From Paenibacillus sp. HB172176 (GTDB lineage Bacteria > Bacillota > Bacilli > Paenibacillales > Paenibacillaceae): 64,000 bases of DNA. The notes below the pieces were generated by a model. The model made no database searches and was not told the origin of the DNA. It worked only from the letters and a program-made list of their open reading frames with translations. Location of the stretch: positions 19,284 to 83,283 of the forward strand of contig NZ_JAATHD010000027.1 in assembly GCF_011947265.1 (NCBI RefSeq), written 5' to 3'. Below are positions 49,966 through 59,751 of this stretch, piece by piece. The first letter of the stretch is position 1. Every line of letters starts with the position of its first letter. Both the position numbers and the translations under genes were made by a program.

Positions 49966-50712
49966 ATGCACGGAAAAATATTAGTGGTCGACGACGAACA
50001 GCCGATAGCCGATATTATAAAGTTCAACCTGGAGAAAGAAGGCCATCAGGTCATCTGCGCCTTCGACGGAGGAGAAGCGGTAAGGCTCGCCTTCGAGGAG
50101 AAGCCGGATTTGATTCTGCTTGATTTGATGCTGCCGGTGAAGGACGGCATGGATGTATGCCGCGAGGTCCGCACGCAGCTTCAGATGCCGATTATTATGC
50201 TGACCGCCAAGGACGCGGAGATTGATAAGGTGCTGGGACTTGAGCTTGGCGCCGACGATTATGTGACGAAGCCGTTCAGCACAAGAGAGCTTCTAGCCCG
50301 CGTGAAGGCGCATCTGCGCAGACAGAGCAAAGCGGCGGAAGCCGGCAGCGCGGCTGCAGCAGAAGCCGATGCGGGGAAAGAGCCGCATGGCCTCAAACTG
50401 TTCAATTTGTTTATCGATACAGATATGTATGTGGTCTATAAGAATGGAGAGCCGCTGGACTTGACGCATCGGGAGTTCGAGCTGGTGCATTATCTTGCCC
50501 GGAACAGCGGCAAGGTGATGACCCGCGAGCATTTGCTGCAGGCGGTATGGGGCTTCGAATATTTCGGCGATGTGCGTACAGTCGATGTGACGATACGCAG
50601 ACTGCGCGAGAAAATCGAGGATGATCCGAGCCGGCCCGAATATATTATGACCAGACGCGGACTGGGCTACATGATGCGCAACGGGAAGTCCGGAGGCAAT
50701 GGATTCGGATGA
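49966..50712 (+). CDS. walR: Essential response regulator WalR (YycF)
   Basis: A 248-residue OmpR-family regulator of cell-wall homeostasis. The receiver domain has VVDDEQ, the phospho-Asp in LILLDLMLPVKDG near residue 54, and YVTKPFSTRELLARV. An Ala/Glu-rich linker follows, then the winged helix (LDLTHREFELVHYLARN, VDVTIRRLREKIEDDP). ATG 49966 gives the family start (HGKILVVDDEQPIADI). It overlaps walK by four bases. Confidence 0.97.
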   Translation: MHGKILVVDDEQPIADIIKFNLEKEGHQVICAFDGGEAVRLAFEEKPDLILLDLMLPVKDGMDVCREVRTQLQMPIIMLTAKDAEIDKVLGLELGADDYVTKPFSTRELLARVKAHLRRQSKAAEAGSAAAAEADAGKEPHGLKLFNLFIDTDMYVVYKNGEPLDLTHREFELVHYLARNSGKVMTREHLLQAVWGFEYFGDVRTVDVTIRRLREKIEDDPSRPEYIMTRRGLGYMMRNGKSGGNGFG

Positions 50713-52559
50713 AGATCAAGAGCTTCTTCCGTACGATTCAGGTTAAGCTTGTCATTATCTATCTGCTGCTGATTCTGGTTGCGATGCAGCTGATTGGCGT
50801 GTATTTCATCAGTACGGTCAAGAATAATCTCATTACGAACTTCACGAACAATCTCAAGGAGCAGGCCGATATCTTGTCCAAGTTCGCCGCTCCGAGCTTG
50901 TCGCCGAGCGCGGCGACAAGCTCGGAGGATCATTCGGAGGCCAGTACGACGGAGGACCTGAATCTCGTCGTCCGCAATCTGTTCAGCATCAGCGGAGCCG
51001 AGGTGCAGGTGCTGGATGTGAACGGCAAGGTGGTCGCCACCTCGTTGCAGGTGCATCAATCGTATATCGGGCAGAAAAACAAGTCGCTCGCGGTCAGCCG
51101 GGCGTTGCAGAATATTCCCGATAATGAAGAAGAAATCATTGACGAGGACCGTGTTCGCAAGAAGATGATTGCATTGCCCGTTACTTACAATGACAAGGTT
51201 GTCGGCGCTGTCTATGTTGTTGCGTCCATGTCCGATCTGTATGATACGGTGAGCCGCGTCAATCAGATCTTCTTCTCCGGCACCTTGATCGCGCTCGGCT
51301 TGACCGGTGTACTCGGTATTCTGCTTTCGCATACGATTACAAGCCCGATTCAAGGCTTGACGAAGCAGGCGGAATCGATCGCGGACGGGCGCTTCGATCT
51401 GAAGGCTCCCGTTCTCGGGGATGACGAGATCGGAAGACTCAGCATGGCGTTCAATGATATGACGATAAGGCTTAAGGAAGCGCTCTCCGCGAACGAAGAG
51501 GAGAACGAGAAGCTCGTATCGGTTCTCTCCAATATGAGCGACGGCGTCGTTGCGGCGGATGAGCATGGCGTCATTATCGTCTGGAACCGCCGGGCGCTGG
51601 AGCTGCTCGAGGCGGATACATTCGAAGGGGTGCAACTGGCGCAGTTATTCGATATGGAGGAGCAGCAGCTCATGGAGCTGCAGCAAGGCCGAGGTCAGAC
51701 GATGCTGCTGACGAGAGAGAACCATGCCCAGGAAGCCGCCGAAGGAGAGCTCAGCATGCTTAAGCTGACCTTCACGCCGATTCATCGCAGAGACAAGGGC
51801 ATTACGGGAACAATCGCGGTGTTGCAGGATGTCACCGATCAAGAAAATATGGAGCAGTCGCGCCGCCAATTCGTGGCGAATGTGTCGCATGAGCTGCGTA
51901 CGCCGCTGACGACGATCAAGAGCTATGCCGAAGCGCTGCATGACGGCGCGCTTGAGGACCATGAGCTGTCGGAGCGATTCGTGGGCGTCATCAGCAATGA
52001 GACCGAGCGCATGATCAGGCTGGTTACCGATTTGCTGCATCTGTCGCGGCTCGATTCTAATCAAGCGCCGCTTCGAAGAAGAGAGACGAATATCCATGAC
52101 ATGCTCGACGAAGTCGCCGACCGCTTCTCCTTCCAGCTCAGACAGAAGTCGATTCTCGCATCCGTGCATGTCGGGAAAGGGCTGAATCGCGCTTGGCTCG
52201 ACCGGGATCAGATTGATCAGGTGCTGGACAATCTCATCTCCAATGCCATCAAGTATACGCTCGACGGCGGTCGAATCGAGCTGATCGCGAAGAAAACGGC
52301 GGATGATTCCATGCTGGAGATTAGCGTCAAGGACACGGGCATCGGCATCCCGAAGAAGGATCTCTCCCGCATCTTCGATCGCTTCTATCGGGTGGACAAG
52401 GCAAGATCTCGGATTATGGGCGGGACGGGCCTCGGCCTGTCTATTGCCCGGGAAATTGTGAAGGCGCATGGCGGTACAATCGCGCTCTATTCGGAGCTTA
52501 ATGAAGGAACAATGGTCACGTTCACGCTTCCGCTGCTGCAGGAAGGGGGCGAGATATAG
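50709..52559 (+). CDS. walK: Sensor histidine kinase WalK (YycG)
   Basis: A 616-residue kinase. Two membrane helices (about residues 12-34 and 186-205) flank an extracellular sensor domain. HAMP, PAS, HisKA (FVANVSHELRTPLTTIKSYAEAL, His near residue 396) and the HATPase domain (DQVLDNLISNAIKYT, DTGIGIP, GGTGLGLSIA) follow. This is the full WalK architecture with the intracellular PAS domain. Confidence 0.97.
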   Translation: MKIKSFFRTIQVKLVIIYLLLILVAMQLIGVYFISTVKNNLITNFTNNLKEQADILSKFAAPSLSPSAATSSEDHSEASTTEDLNLVVRNLFSISGAEVQVLDVNGKVVATSLQVHQSYIGQKNKSLAVSRALQNIPDNEEEIIDEDRVRKKMIALPVTYNDKVVGAVYVVASMSDLYDTVSRVNQIFFSGTLIALGLTGVLGILLSHTITSPIQGLTKQAESIADGRFDLKAPVLGDDEIGRLSMAFNDMTIRLKEALSANEEENEKLVSVLSNMSDGVVAADEHGVIIVWNRRALELLEADTFEGVQLAQLFDMEEQQLMELQQGRGQTMLLTRENHAQEAAEGELSMLKLTFTPIHRRDKGITGTIAVLQDVTDQENMEQSRRQFVANVSHELRTPLTTIKSYAEALHDGALEDHELSERFVGVISNETERMIRLVTDLLHLSRLDSNQAPLRRRETNIHDMLDEVADRFSFQLRQKSILASVHVGKGLNRAWLDRDQIDQVLDNLISNAIKYTLDGGRIELIAKKTADDSMLEISVKDTGIGIPKKDLSRIFDRFYRVDKARSRIMGGTGLGLSIAREIVKAHGGTIALYSELNEGTMVTFTLPLLQEGGEI

Positions 52560-53951
52560 ATGGTGGAGAAGGCGAAGACCGTTATTTTAATCGTATTAGT
52601 CGCGCTGAGTCTGCTGCAGAGCTATCTGCTCGCGAACAGCATGCCGGGTATTGGGGCTACGGTTCGGAGCGACCAAGACTATGTGAACGCCGAGCCTCTC
52701 GGCCCGACCTCGAAGGTCGAGGATACGATATTCCCGGATCAATTAATTATTCATATGGGAGACAACAAGCATACCATCATCTATCCGGGCTCTCAATTCT
52801 ACGAAATGATTCTGAATCAGCGCATCGCCGGCCGGGAGTTCAAAGGCTTCCAACGCAGTCCGATCTCGCTTGTGGATTGGAACGAGGTGCGGAAGAACGA
52901 CATCGGCATCGAGCTTCAATTCGAACAGGGCATATCGGTCGATCTGTTGCAGAAGCTGCTGAAGCTCGAAGGCGACCTGCTGTTCCTCAATGAGAGGATC
53001 GATCGCATCTGGATCTTCAAGAAGACGGATTCGGAGGAAATTCGCACCTTCTTCTTCAGCAACGACGGCAAGACGGTGTACGAATCTGTGCGCGCCGATC
53101 TGACCGTTCGCGATGTGCAGGATTATGTCGGCTTCGGCGAGCATCTGCCCGCTTATCGGATGATGGCTTCCGGCATCTATCTGCCTGAGGAGCCGCTGAA
53201 GGCGACCGAGATTGAATATACGTACGAATCGTATTCGCCGGAGCAAATGCAGCGCAACCTGTTCTTCGACCCCAACACAACCAGAGCGATCGAGGACCGC
53301 AGCGGCTCGCAGATCTATACGGACGGCAAACGGGGCTTGCAGGTCGAGCAGAATGGATTGTGGATCAGCTATACGAACCCGGCGGCGACGCAGAGCAATG
53401 ATACGCCGCCAAGCGAGAATGTGTACTCCGCGGTTGACTTCATCAATGATCACGGCGGCTGGGACGGCACGTATCGGCTAATGAGCTCTACGCCCGATCA
53501 GGATAAGAAATATGTGACATTCCGCAGATATATCAATAACTTCCCCGTTATGGATTCGTATCTGTTCCATTACGGTTATATGAAGCTGACGGTGCTGCAA
53601 GGCACCGTGACGGAGTATTCTCGTTCGCTGATTACGCTTGACGATCAAGCGGCTTCGCGAACGACCCGCTATCTGTACGGCGGGGACGAGCTGGAGAATC
53701 GACTGGATCAGTATCTCAGAAGCGATGAGGTCGTATCCGTGTTTCCGGCCATGAAGGCGATGCCCAAGGATAATCAAACTCTGCTCTTCTCGCCGGTATG
53801 GGCCGTACGATTGAAGGACGGGTCGGAATCCGTGCTGCTCGATGCGTATCCGGCAGGCTTTGAACCGCAGGTTCAACAGACCGATGCGGACGGCGACGAG
53901 GAAGAAGGCAGGGGCGAGGAGACGGATTCGGAGAAAACGGCGGCTAAGTAA
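52560..53951 (+). CDS. yycH: WalK regulatory protein YycH
   Basis: A 463-residue protein with an N-terminal membrane anchor (residues 5-27) and an extracytoplasmic domain typical of YycH. It ends in an acidic tail (DADGDEEEGRGEE). In B. subtilis, YycH and YycI bind WalK in the membrane and inhibit it. It starts at the base after the walK stop. Confidence 0.92.
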   Translation: MVEKAKTVILIVLVALSLLQSYLLANSMPGIGATVRSDQDYVNAEPLGPTSKVEDTIFPDQLIIHMGDNKHTIIYPGSQFYEMILNQRIAGREFKGFQRSPISLVDWNEVRKNDIGIELQFEQGISVDLLQKLLKLEGDLLFLNERIDRIWIFKKTDSEEIRTFFFSNDGKTVYESVRADLTVRDVQDYVGFGEHLPAYRMMASGIYLPEEPLKATEIEYTYESYSPEQMQRNLFFDPNTTRAIEDRSGSQIYTDGKRGLQVEQNGLWISYTNPAATQSNDTPPSENVYSAVDFINDHGGWDGTYRLMSSTPDQDKKYVTFRRYINNFPVMDSYLFHYGYMKLTVLQGTVTEYSRSLITLDDQAASRTTRYLYGGDELENRLDQYLRSDEVVSVFPAMKAMPKDNQTLLFSPVWAVRLKDGSESVLLDAYPAGFEPQVQQTDADGDEEEGRGEETDSEKTAAK

Positions 53952-54103
53952 GCGCAGCCGTAGACCGCAGCTAAGGAGGAACAGCTCGTAGACCGCGGTT
54001 TAAGGAAGCGCAGCAGCAAAAAGGACAGTGTACGACTTGGTTGCCTGCCTGCAGAGCGCTGGAGCATCGGGGAAGTCAGGATAGGATATGAGGAGGTGAG
54101 CGT

Positions 54104-54877
54104 GTGGATTGGGGAAGAGCGAAGAGTGTGCTGATTATGTCTTTCCTAATGTTGAATGTGCTGCTGGGTTATCAGCTCTGGCTCGATATTCGGGAGCAGC
54201 TTCATGCGAATCCGAACTCGGCGGAGCTGCCGCCGGACAAAATATCGCTTATGCAGCAGAAGCGCATTTCGCTTGCCGCCAATCTGCCGCTGGATACGCC
54301 GAAGCTTGCCGATCTGACGTATCTGCTCCATGCCGGAACGCAGGAGAGCATCGAGCCGGTGAAGCTGGATAAGTCCGTGAACAGCGCTTTGATCTTCACG
54401 AAGAAAGAGCTCGACAAGGCACTTGGCGATCAAGTGCCGGAGCTTGCGGATTATGACTGGGATTTGCACAGCAGTCAGGACGGCGTGTTCGTGCTGCATC
54501 GCATGGTCGACGGTTTGCCGATCTTCAATGTGAAGCTGGAGCTGTACAACAGCAATCTGAAGATTACATCCTACAAACAGGATCGCGTCGAGCAGATCGA
54601 ACGAGGCGAAGCGAAGCAGGTGCTGCCCGCCGCCAAAGTGGTGGCGAGTCTCATTGAGACGTATCTGGCGGAAGGCTCGGTCATTACCGATATTCAGCTT
54701 GGCTACCATGGGCAAATCTTCGATTCCGAGAAGCAGGTGTCGGCGCCGTCGTGGCGGGTCATTCTGGAGGACGGCACAGTCTATTACGTGCATGCCATCA
54801 GCGGAGACGTGACAACCGACGGCGATGAAGAGGATGCGGACGCGAGCGGCGTGGGGAGCGCGGGGCAGCCGGATTAG
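54104..54877 (+). CDS. yycI: WalK regulatory protein YycI
   Basis: A 257-residue protein with the conserved YycI start MDWGRAKSVLIMSFLMLNV (membrane helix) followed by an extracytoplasmic YycI-type domain (DGVFVLHRMVDGLPIFNVKLELY). GTG 54104 follows GGAGGTGAG. A 152-base gap after yycH holds a small direct repeat (GTAGACCGC twice) and no promoter that stands out. Confidence 0.92.
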   Translation: MDWGRAKSVLIMSFLMLNVLLGYQLWLDIREQLHANPNSAELPPDKISLMQQKRISLAANLPLDTPKLADLTYLLHAGTQESIEPVKLDKSVNSALIFTKKELDKALGDQVPELADYDWDLHSSQDGVFVLHRMVDGLPIFNVKLELYNSNLKITSYKQDRVEQIERGEAKQVLPAAKVVASLIETYLAEGSVITDIQLGYHGQIFDSEKQVSAPSWRVILEDGTVYYVHAISGDVTTDGDEEDADASGVGSAGQPD

Positions 54878-54979
54878 AGAGATTCATAGATATAGTCGAA
54901 CGGCGAAAAGATTGAACGCCTGGGAGTAGAAGACGGAGAGTGGAACAAAAAGCAGCATACGGGGAAGGGATTGGACGTT

Positions 54980-55786
54980 TTGGGACTTCGATTTACAGTA
55001 TTGGCCAGCGGTTCGACGGGGAATGCGACGATTGTGCAGGGGAATGAGAAGACGGTGCTTGTCGATGCCGGCCTCAGCATGAAGAAGCTGGAGGGGCTCA
55101 TGAGCGAGCGAGGCATCTCTGGTCGTGACATTCATGCGATGGTGGTGACGCACGAGCATTCGGATCATATTAAGGGAATTGGGGCGTTTGCGCGCAAATA
55201 CGAGCTTCCGATCTTCGCGAACCGGGCGACTTGGGGCGCGATGGAGCGTCATGTCGGCGCGATTGCGCCGGAGAAGCGGGTCTATATCGAGTCCGGCGAA
55301 TGCATCGACTTCGGCTGCATGCAGGTGCATTCCTATCCGATCTCGCATGACGCGGCGGAGCCGGTCGGCTACTCTTTCGAAGAGGATGGCGAGAAGCTGA
55401 GCCTGGCCACCGATCTCGGCTATGTGAGCGAGAAGGTGAAGCAGCGGATCATCGATTCCGACGTGCTGGTGCTCGAATCCAATCATGATACCGAGATGCT
55501 CCGGATGGGAAGGTATCCGTGGAATATCAAGCGGCGCATCCTAAGCGACGTCGGGCATTTGTCCAATGTTGCCGCGGGCGAAGCGCTGATCGAGCTGATG
55601 ACGGACCGCACGAAGCGCGTCTATCTCGCGCATCTGAGCCTGGATCATAATCAGATGGATCTAGCCATGTTAACCGTTAATTCTATATTGGAGAATCACG
55701 GAATATTTTATAAGCAGGATGAATTTCCGCTTCGCCATACGTACTACGACAAGCCTACGCCATGGGATGAAGTGAGGAGGAAATAA
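54980..55786 (+). CDS. yycJ: Metallo-beta-lactamase fold hydrolase WalJ (YycJ)
   Basis: A 268-residue metallo-hydrolase. YycJ is proposed to be a nuclease acting in DNA mismatch repair and is genetically linked to cell division. The metal motif HEHSDH is near residue 59, with SHDAAEP, ATDLG, FESNHD and HLSLDHN further on. TTG 54980 gives the family start (MGLRFTVLASGSTGN) and lies nine bases after GGGGAAGGGA; TTG 54971 is too close to that site. Confidence 0.95.
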   Translation: MGLRFTVLASGSTGNATIVQGNEKTVLVDAGLSMKKLEGLMSERGISGRDIHAMVVTHEHSDHIKGIGAFARKYELPIFANRATWGAMERHVGAIAPEKRVYIESGECIDFGCMQVHSYPISHDAAEPVGYSFEEDGEKLSLATDLGYVSEKVKQRIIDSDVLVLESNHDTEMLRMGRYPWNIKRRILSDVGHLSNVAAGEALIELMTDRTKRVYLAHLSLDHNQMDLAMLTVNSILENHGIFYKQDEFPLRHTYYDKPTPWDEVRRK

Positions 55787-55976
55787 GCGATTCCAGCTGC
55801 GCGTCGAGCGCTTCCGCTTTGGCGGCAAGCTCCTCGCGGGACAGAAGGCCTTTGTCGATGAGGAGCTCCAGCATGGCGCTTAGCGTTAAGACGGTTCGAT
55901 AATGCTCATCCTTCAAATCGGCGAGCTTCGCGGCGAGCTGCACCTGTTCCCAGGCGGCATTGGACTTTATGGTCAT
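55755..55976 (-). CDS. Small helical protein of unknown function
   Basis: A 73-residue protein, apparently all alpha-helical (EQVQLAAKLADLKDEHYRTV, SAMLELLIDKGLLSREELAA). ATG 55976 follows AAAGGAG with eight bases. It is antisense to the end of yycJ, overlapping it by 32 bases, and divergent from htrA. No family is recognised. Confidence 0.65.
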   Translation of the reverse strand: MTIKSNAAWEQVQLAAKLADLKDEHYRTVLTLSAMLELLIDKGLLSREELAAKAEALDAQLESLISSSLHPMA

Positions 55977-56099
55977 GTTCATCGCTCCTTTCATGCAAAT
56001 CTATTATTATTGTAGTCAAATCTTCCGAAAACATTCCTATAAACGTGAAATGCTATAGTGAAATCAGTTGAAGTCAGTGGACAGAGAGGGGCGATTCCC

Positions 56100-57500
56100 A
56101 TGAGCATATTCGATGATGATTTCTATTCCACCAAGGTGTCGAGGAAAGCCGTAAGACAGAATCGCCGGGAGGAACGAGGCTTCCCGCTGCGCAGCGGCGA
56201 TCGCAGATGGTCATCGCTTCAAATCGCATTCGCTTCGTCTCTTATCAGCGCGCTGGCTGTCGTGCTCCTGTTCGGGCTGGCTGTCGGCGGCTTCGGCGGG
56301 GATGGATTAGAAGGACGGCAGGATGTAAGCAGCGCCATGGCGGCTGATCCTTCCCAGCGGACAATCGCGGCGACCGCGAAGGTAAGACCGTCCGTGGTGA
56401 GCGTCATTAACGAGCAGACCTTCTCGGCGGGCATTGGCGGAGGGACGCTCGAGGATGGCGCATCCGGCGGCGTGATGCGGGAAGCGGGTGTCGGCTCTGG
56501 CTTTATTATACAGAAGCGCGCCGGAATGGCATTCGTCGTAACCAACTACCATGTGGTGGCGAATGCGGAGAAGGTGGAGGTCGCGCTGTCAAACGGCGAG
56601 CTTCGCAAGGCCGAGATAGTCGGCATGGACCAGATTACGGATCTGGCGGTACTGCAGATTGACGCCAAGGGCATTGATACGGTTGCGGAGCTGGGCGATT
56701 CGAGTTCATTGCAGGCGGCGGAGTTCGTCATGGCGATTGGAAATCCGCTTGGCATGGGCGAGTCGATCACGATGGGCATTGTGAGCGTTACGCATGAAGT
56801 AGTCCCCGTATCGCTCAATCAGAACGGGATTATGGATTGGGAGCAGGAGGTCATCCGCGTAGATGCGGCGATCAACCAGGGCAACAGCGGCGGGCCGCTG
56901 GTTGACTTGAACGGCCAGGTTGTCGGCATCAACAGCATGAAGATTGCCGATATCGGCGTGGAGAGCATCGGGTACGCGATTCCGATCAACAACGCGATTC
57001 CGATTATCGAGGAGCTGATTGGCAAAGGCTACGTGGCGCGTCCGTATCTTGGCGTATATACGCTCGATCTGGCGCAATATTGGGATCAGCTGAGCCAGGA
57101 GCAAGCCTATGAAGATGAGCGTGGCGGCGAGTCGGAGCCGCCGTCCGGCGATGGAACGACTGGTGATTCTAACGACGGCGACGGCGAGACGGGAGACAAT
57201 GGCGATGATTCGGGCAGTGTTGACGGAGGCTCGTCATCCGAGATTAAGGTGCCCGATGAAGTGTTCTCCGGGGTTATCGTGCTCGAGGCGGATGGGCCTG
57301 CGCTTGAAGCGGGGCTGAGGTTCAATGATGTTATCGTGAAGCTGGATAAGCAGAGCATAGGCAGCACGAAGGAGCTTCGCAAGTATCTCTACGGCAAGAA
57401 GAAGATCGGCGACGAGCTGGACGTGACCTTCTACCGCGACGGCAAGCAGCAGACCGTGACGCTGAAGCTTGGCGAGAAGGCGCAGGAGCAGGAGGAATAA
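56100..57500 (+). CDS. htrA: HtrA/DegP-type membrane serine protease with interrupted PDZ domain
   Basis: A 466-residue envelope quality-control protease (YycK position). A cytoplasmic N terminus and one membrane helix (about residues 41-62) precede a trypsin-like domain. Its catalytic triad is visible: His in TNYHVVAN near 149, Asp in ITDLAVLQ near 181, and Ser in GNSGGPL near 263. A single PDZ domain begins PYLGVYTLDL. Then comes an insert of about 50 residues rich in Gly, Asp, Ser and Glu before VFSGVIVLEADGPALEAG resumes the PDZ. ATG 56100 follows GAGGGG. Confidence 0.94.
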   Translation: MSIFDDDFYSTKVSRKAVRQNRREERGFPLRSGDRRWSSLQIAFASSLISALAVVLLFGLAVGGFGGDGLEGRQDVSSAMAADPSQRTIAATAKVRPSVVSVINEQTFSAGIGGGTLEDGASGGVMREAGVGSGFIIQKRAGMAFVVTNYHVVANAEKVEVALSNGELRKAEIVGMDQITDLAVLQIDAKGIDTVAELGDSSSLQAAEFVMAIGNPLGMGESITMGIVSVTHEVVPVSLNQNGIMDWEQEVIRVDAAINQGNSGGPLVDLNGQVVGINSMKIADIGVESIGYAIPINNAIPIIEELIGKGYVARPYLGVYTLDLAQYWDQLSQEQAYEDERGGESEPPSGDGTTGDSNDGDGETGDNGDDSGSVDGGSSSEIKVPDEVFSGVIVLEADGPALEAGLRFNDVIVKLDKQSIGSTKELRKYLYGKKKIGDELDVTFYRDGKQQTVTLKLGEKAQEQEE

Positions 57501-57505
57501 GCGAG

Positions 57506-57534
57506 TAGACACCTTGAATCGAATCGTCTATAAT
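57506..57534 (+). promoter_or_regulatory. Promoter of the glpP-glpK operon
   Basis: TAGACA, exactly 17 bases, TATAAT: one mismatch from consensus. It starts a leader of about 100 bases containing a terminator. Confidence 0.8.
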
Positions 57535-57564
57535 AAGCGTTAAGTTCATACATGTGACGGAGAG

Positions 57565-57617
57565 AAGGAGAACACGCGAAGAAGGTCCGCTTAGGGCCGA
57601 TTCGTCATTCTCCTTTT
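57565..57617 (+). promoter_or_regulatory. Leader terminator/antiterminator upstream of glpP
   Basis: AAGGAGAA pairs with TTCTCCTT, with inner stems CGAA/TTCG and GGTCC/GGGCC, followed by five T. It lies between the promoter and glpP. GlpP is a glycerol-3-phosphate dependent antiterminator acting on such leaders, so this is the likely target; here it would include glpP itself. Confidence 0.65.
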
Positions 57618-57639
57618 TGTTGTTGAAAGGGGGCTCTCT

Positions 57640-58218
57640 ATGACATTTCATGATCAAAGTATTCTGCCTGCCGTTCGCAAGATGAAGGATATGGAGAAGC
57701 TGATGAAGCTCTCGTATACGTATATTGTCATTCTGGAAACGCATATCAATCAATTAAAGCCAATCGTCGAGATGGCGAAGGCTCATGGCAAGAAGCCGAT
57801 TCTTCACGCGGATCTGATCGACGGCTTGAAGAACGACGAGTTCGCCGCGGAATATCTGTGCCAAATCGTGAGGCCGGCAGGCCTCATGTCGACTCGAGCG
57901 GGCGTCATTGCCAAGACGAAGCAGAACGGTTTGCTCGCGATTCAGCGTCTGTTCCTGCTGGATACGAACGCGCTGGAGAAGAGCTATGTGATATTCGAGC
58001 GGACACGGCCGGATTACATCGAGGTGCTGCCGGGCATTATTCCGTCTATGATCACGGAGGTGGCCGAGCGAGCGGGCATTCCTGTCTTCGCGGGAGGCTT
58101 GGTGCGAACGGCGAGCGATGTCGAGCAAGCGCTGCAGGCGGGAGCGTCGGCGGTAACGACATCGAAGGTGGAGCTTTGGAACTATTTTGACGGGAAGAAG
58201 CAAGGGGGGAGAAGCTAG
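57640..58218 (+). CDS. glpP: Glycerol-3-phosphate responsive antiterminator GlpP
   Basis: A 192-residue GlpP that binds leader mRNA with glycerol-3-phosphate and permits glp transcription. Family blocks are KPILHADLIDGLKNDE, STRAGVIAKTKQNGLLAIQR, DYIEVLPGIIP and FAGGLVRTASDVEQAL. AAAGGGGG precedes the ATG. glpK starts at the next base after the stop. Confidence 0.95.
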   Translation: MTFHDQSILPAVRKMKDMEKLMKLSYTYIVILETHINQLKPIVEMAKAHGKKPILHADLIDGLKNDEFAAEYLCQIVRPAGLMSTRAGVIAKTKQNGLLAIQRLFLLDTNALEKSYVIFERTRPDYIEVLPGIIPSMITEVAERAGIPVFAGGLVRTASDVEQALQAGASAVTTSKVELWNYFDGKKQGGRS

Positions 58219-59721
58219 GTGACACAGCGATATATTCTGGCGATTGATCAGGGAACGACGAGCTCGAGGGCGATCCTATTCGATCATCAAGGTCATATTG
58301 TGCAGACGGCTCAGCAAGAGATTCAGCAATATTATGGGAAGCCGGGTTGGGTGGAGCATGACGCGAACGAGATATGGGAGTCGGTGCTGGGGGTTGTGTC
58401 GGCAGCGCTAAAAGAATCGGGTATCGAGCAGGGGCAGATTGAAGCGATTGGCATCACGAATCAGCGGGAGACGACGGTCGTGTGGGATCGCGAGAGCGGC
58501 GAGCCGATTCACCGGGCGGTCGTCTGGCAGTCGAGGCAGACGCAGGATATCTGCGACGAGCTGAAACGGGAAGGGCATGAGGCGTTCATCCATGAGCGGA
58601 CGGGATTGCTTATCGATCCGTATTTCTCCGGGACGAAGGTCAAGTGGCTGCTCCAGCATGTGGAGGGAGCGAGGGAGAGAGCGGAGCGGGGTGAGCTTCT
58701 GTTCGGCACGATCGACACCTGGCTGCTCTGGAAGCTGACCGGCGGCGAAGCGCATGCCACGGATTATTCCAATGCGTCGAGGACGCTGCTCTATAATATC
58801 TATGACCTGAACTGGGATGAGGAGCTTCTTGGGCTGCTGGATGTCCCGCGCGCGATGCTGCCGGAGGTGCGGTCTTCCTCCGAGGTGTACGGGTACGCGA
58901 AGCCGCAGCTCGTTCACGGCTTGCAGGCGCCGATCGCCGGGATAGCGGGCGATCAGCAGGCGGCACTGTTCGGGCAGGCCTGCTTCGAGAAGGGCATGGC
59001 GAAGAATACCTACGGCACGGGCTGCTTCCTGCTGATGAATACCGGAAGCGAAGCGGTTCGATCCGGGCATGGGCTGCTCACGACCATTGCCTGGGGCATT
59101 GCGGGCAAGGTGGAGTACGCGCTCGAGGGCAGCGTGTTCGTGGCGGGCTCGGCGATGCAATGGCTGCGAGACGGCTTGCACATGATCGAGAAGGCCGAGG
59201 ACAGCGAGCTGTACGCGAAAGCGGTCGAGTCGACCGATGGCGTGTATGTCGTTCCGGCGTTCGTGGGAATGGGCACGCCTTATTGGGACAGCGACATGCG
59301 GGGCGCCGTATTCGGCTTGACGCGCGGCACGAGCAAGGAGCATTTCGTCCGGGCGACGCTGGAATCGCTCGCTTATCAGAGCAAGGATGTGCTGGATATT
59401 ATGACGACGGAAGCCGGACTGTCGCTGAAGAGCCTGCGCGTCGACGGCGGCGCGGTGCGCAACAGCTTCCTGATGCAATTCCAGAGCGATCTGCTCGGCT
59501 GCGAGGTGGAGCGTCCCGTCGTCAACGAGACGACTGCGCTTGGGGCGGCATACCTGGCCGGGCTCGCGGTCGGCTTCTGGTCGGATAAGAGCGAGATCGC
59601 ATGCGGCTGGAAGCTGGAGCGGCGGTTCGAGCCTGGCATGCAGGCGGGCGATCGCGACCGCCTGTATGCGGGCTGGAGAATGGCGGTCGAGGCCGCGAGA
59701 GCGTTCAAGCCGCAAGGGTAG
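58219..59721 (+). CDS. glpK: Glycerol kinase
   Basis: A 500-residue FGGY kinase making glycerol-3-phosphate. Motifs are AIDQGTTSSRAILFD (phosphate 1), TNQRETTVVWDR, and ADGG-like RVDGGAVRNSFLMQFQSDLL. The His regulated by HPr phosphorylation in Firmicutes would lie in the 220-240 region, but the local pattern (YGYAKPQLVHGL) is not the typical HYHFYG, so phospho-control may be absent. GTG 58219 follows GGGGGGAG. No glpF lies beside it. Confidence 0.95.
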   Translation: MTQRYILAIDQGTTSSRAILFDHQGHIVQTAQQEIQQYYGKPGWVEHDANEIWESVLGVVSAALKESGIEQGQIEAIGITNQRETTVVWDRESGEPIHRAVVWQSRQTQDICDELKREGHEAFIHERTGLLIDPYFSGTKVKWLLQHVEGARERAERGELLFGTIDTWLLWKLTGGEAHATDYSNASRTLLYNIYDLNWDEELLGLLDVPRAMLPEVRSSSEVYGYAKPQLVHGLQAPIAGIAGDQQAALFGQACFEKGMAKNTYGTGCFLLMNTGSEAVRSGHGLLTTIAWGIAGKVEYALEGSVFVAGSAMQWLRDGLHMIEKAEDSELYAKAVESTDGVYVVPAFVGMGTPYWDSDMRGAVFGLTRGTSKEHFVRATLESLAYQSKDVLDIMTTEAGLSLKSLRVDGGAVRNSFLMQFQSDLLGCEVERPVVNETTALGAAYLAGLAVGFWSDKSEIACGWKLERRFEPGMQAGDRDRLYAGWRMAVEAARAFKPQG

Positions 59722-59751
59722 GCGGTTCGCCAGTGGATGTATGATTGCCTG

